The position numbers and the translations under genes are program-made. DNA of 22,305 nucleotides from Prevotellaceae bacterium UBA5903 (GTDB taxonomy: Bacteria > Bacteroidota > Bacteroidia > Bacteroidales > Bacteroidaceae), in the NCBI GenBank assembly GCA_002431845.1, contig DJEH01000022.1, positions 1 to 22,305 on the forward strand, given 5' to 3'. Each line of letters opens with the position of its first letter. Within the stretch, counting starts at the first letter, position 1. Positions 21,836-22,305 of this stretch are shown in pieces. The notes beneath the pieces are model-generated. The model was not told where the DNA came from. It saw only the letters and a program-made list of their open reading frames with translations, and did not search any database.

Positions 21836-22195
21836 ATGTCAGCTGAGGACTTTTCTCGATACGACTCTCTGAAGTTGTTTATGCACCAAATTTATGAATA
21901 TCGTAAAGGAGTTCGCCAATTGGTGCTTTGTACAATGTGTAATGATTGTGCAGAAATTATGCGCAATCGTTTAAACGAACAGCAGATAGCCTACCTTGAG
22001 CAGCCCGTGTCGGCCAATAAAGTGAACCTTTATTTTGGCAATAAAGTGTGCTTAGAGGTAGTTCGAACTTTTATTGATAAACCTATGAATGCGCTTACCC
22101 CAGCTGAAGATTTTATGTTGGGTACGATGTTAGGCTACGATCTAGTAGCTCAATGCGAACGCTTTTGTAAACGCTCGCAAATGGTGTGCGCATAG
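21836..22195 (+). CDS. DUF2023-family protein, cysteine-rich
   Basis: This 119-residue protein matches the DUF2023 family (PF09633) as I recognise it, found mainly in Bacteroidetes and often beside flavodoxin genes. Function is unknown. It has seven cysteines: Cys32, Cys35 and Cys38 in a CxxCxxC cluster (CTMCNDC), Cys72, Cys107 and Cys111 in CERFC, and Cys118. No signal peptide or membrane helix is visible, so it should be cytoplasmic. The cysteine pattern hints at metal or Fe-S binding or thiol redox chemistry, and the flavodoxin 28 bases upstream suggests a redox partner role; both are inference. ATG at 21836 is the first in frame and gives a family-like start (LFMHQIYEYRKGVRQL). Confidence 0.82.
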   Translation: MSAEDFSRYDSLKLFMHQIYEYRKGVRQLVLCTMCNDCAEIMRNRLNEQQIAYLEQPVSANKVNLYFGNKVCLEVVRTFIDKPMNALTPAEDFMLGTMLGYDLVAQCERFCKRSQMVCA

Positions 22196-22212
22196 TTTGG
22201 TTTGCTTGCTTA

Positions 22213-22235
22213 AAAGGGTATGTAGCGTATCCTTT
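22213..22235 (+). terminator. Weak hairpin downstream of the DUF2023 gene
   Basis: AAAGGGTA (22213-22220) pairs with TATCCTTT (22228-22235) over a 7-base loop, with one G-U pair. It is 17 bases past the stop. No clear T-run follows, so termination strength is doubtful. Confidence 0.35.
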
Positions 22236-22283
22236 AAATCTTTACGTACGAGGTGTTGTATGTAAAGCCTGCGCATTTGGTTG

Positions 22284-22305
22284 GCGTATCACGCCCGCGA
22301 TACGC
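22284..22305. repeat. GC-rich palindrome at the window edge
   Basis: GCGTATC (22284-22290) and GATACGC (22299-22305) are perfect inverted arms around an 8-base GC-rich loop. The same seven bases also occur once in the preceding hairpin region (22226-22232). It is GC-rich compared with its surroundings and is cut by the window end, so it could be a terminator stem or part of a REP-like repeat. Confidence 0.4.

Noticed and set aside
1..22305. CRISPR arrays, tRNA or rRNA genes, transposase or integrase genes.
   Set aside because: No regularly spaced repeats, no tRNA- or rRNA-like sequence and no recombinase motifs were recognised on either strand.

Overview
The window looks like a chromosomal segment of a Bacteroidales bacterium, most likely a Prevotellaceae member. 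The support is a UpxY-type antiterminator leading a polysaccharide operon, a flavodoxin next to a DUF2023 gene, a LruC/DUF4842 lipoprotein beside an OmpA-type barrel, TAnnTTTG-like -7 boxes and weak Shine-Dalgarno sequences. The genus is an inference; no rRNA or marker gene is present.

Positions 19318 down to 3716 (minus strand) hold one co-directional Wzx/Wzy-type exopolysaccharide or capsule locus. In transcription order it encodes a UpxY/NusG-like antiterminator, Wza export lipoprotein, Wzc-like tyrosine kinase/co-polymerase, Wzx flippase, GT4 glycosyltransferase, WbsX/GH99-like protein, GT2 glycosyltransferase, Wzy polymerase, hexapeptide acyltransferase, two more GT4 enzymes, then a WecG-WecC-WecB set. 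WecB and WecC make UDP-ManNAcA and the WecG-like enzyme would transfer it, so the polymer is predicted to be acidic, with N-acetylmannosaminuronic acid and probably O-acetyl groups. No initiating phosphoglycosyltransferase and no Wzb-type phosphatase are present, so these functions must be encoded elsewhere.

Downstream on the same strand (3656 to 16) lie an OmpA-type outer-membrane barrel with a TPR-like tail and a LruC-domain lipoprotein. A strong hairpin separates them from wecB. Upstream of the locus is a 568-base non-coding region with a terminator, a candidate promoter and two leader hairpins, then a NahK-like sugar kinase (minus strand). After a 340-base divergent spacer come a flavodoxin and a cysteine-rich DUF2023 protein (plus strand).

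The most notable signal is in upxY. An eight-C tract sits exactly where the conserved NGN domain begins. The 246-residue frame carries an unusual ~60-residue N-terminal extension, while a second ATG 29 bases before the end of the tract would give a normal short UpxY if the tract were C9 or C6. This suggests a slipped-strand switch, or an assembly error, in the regulator of the whole operon. A second signal is a short dispersed motif, TAAGTAGGTATTCAAAAT and variants, found four times and always outside or at the edge of genes, twice beginning at the TAA stop codon.
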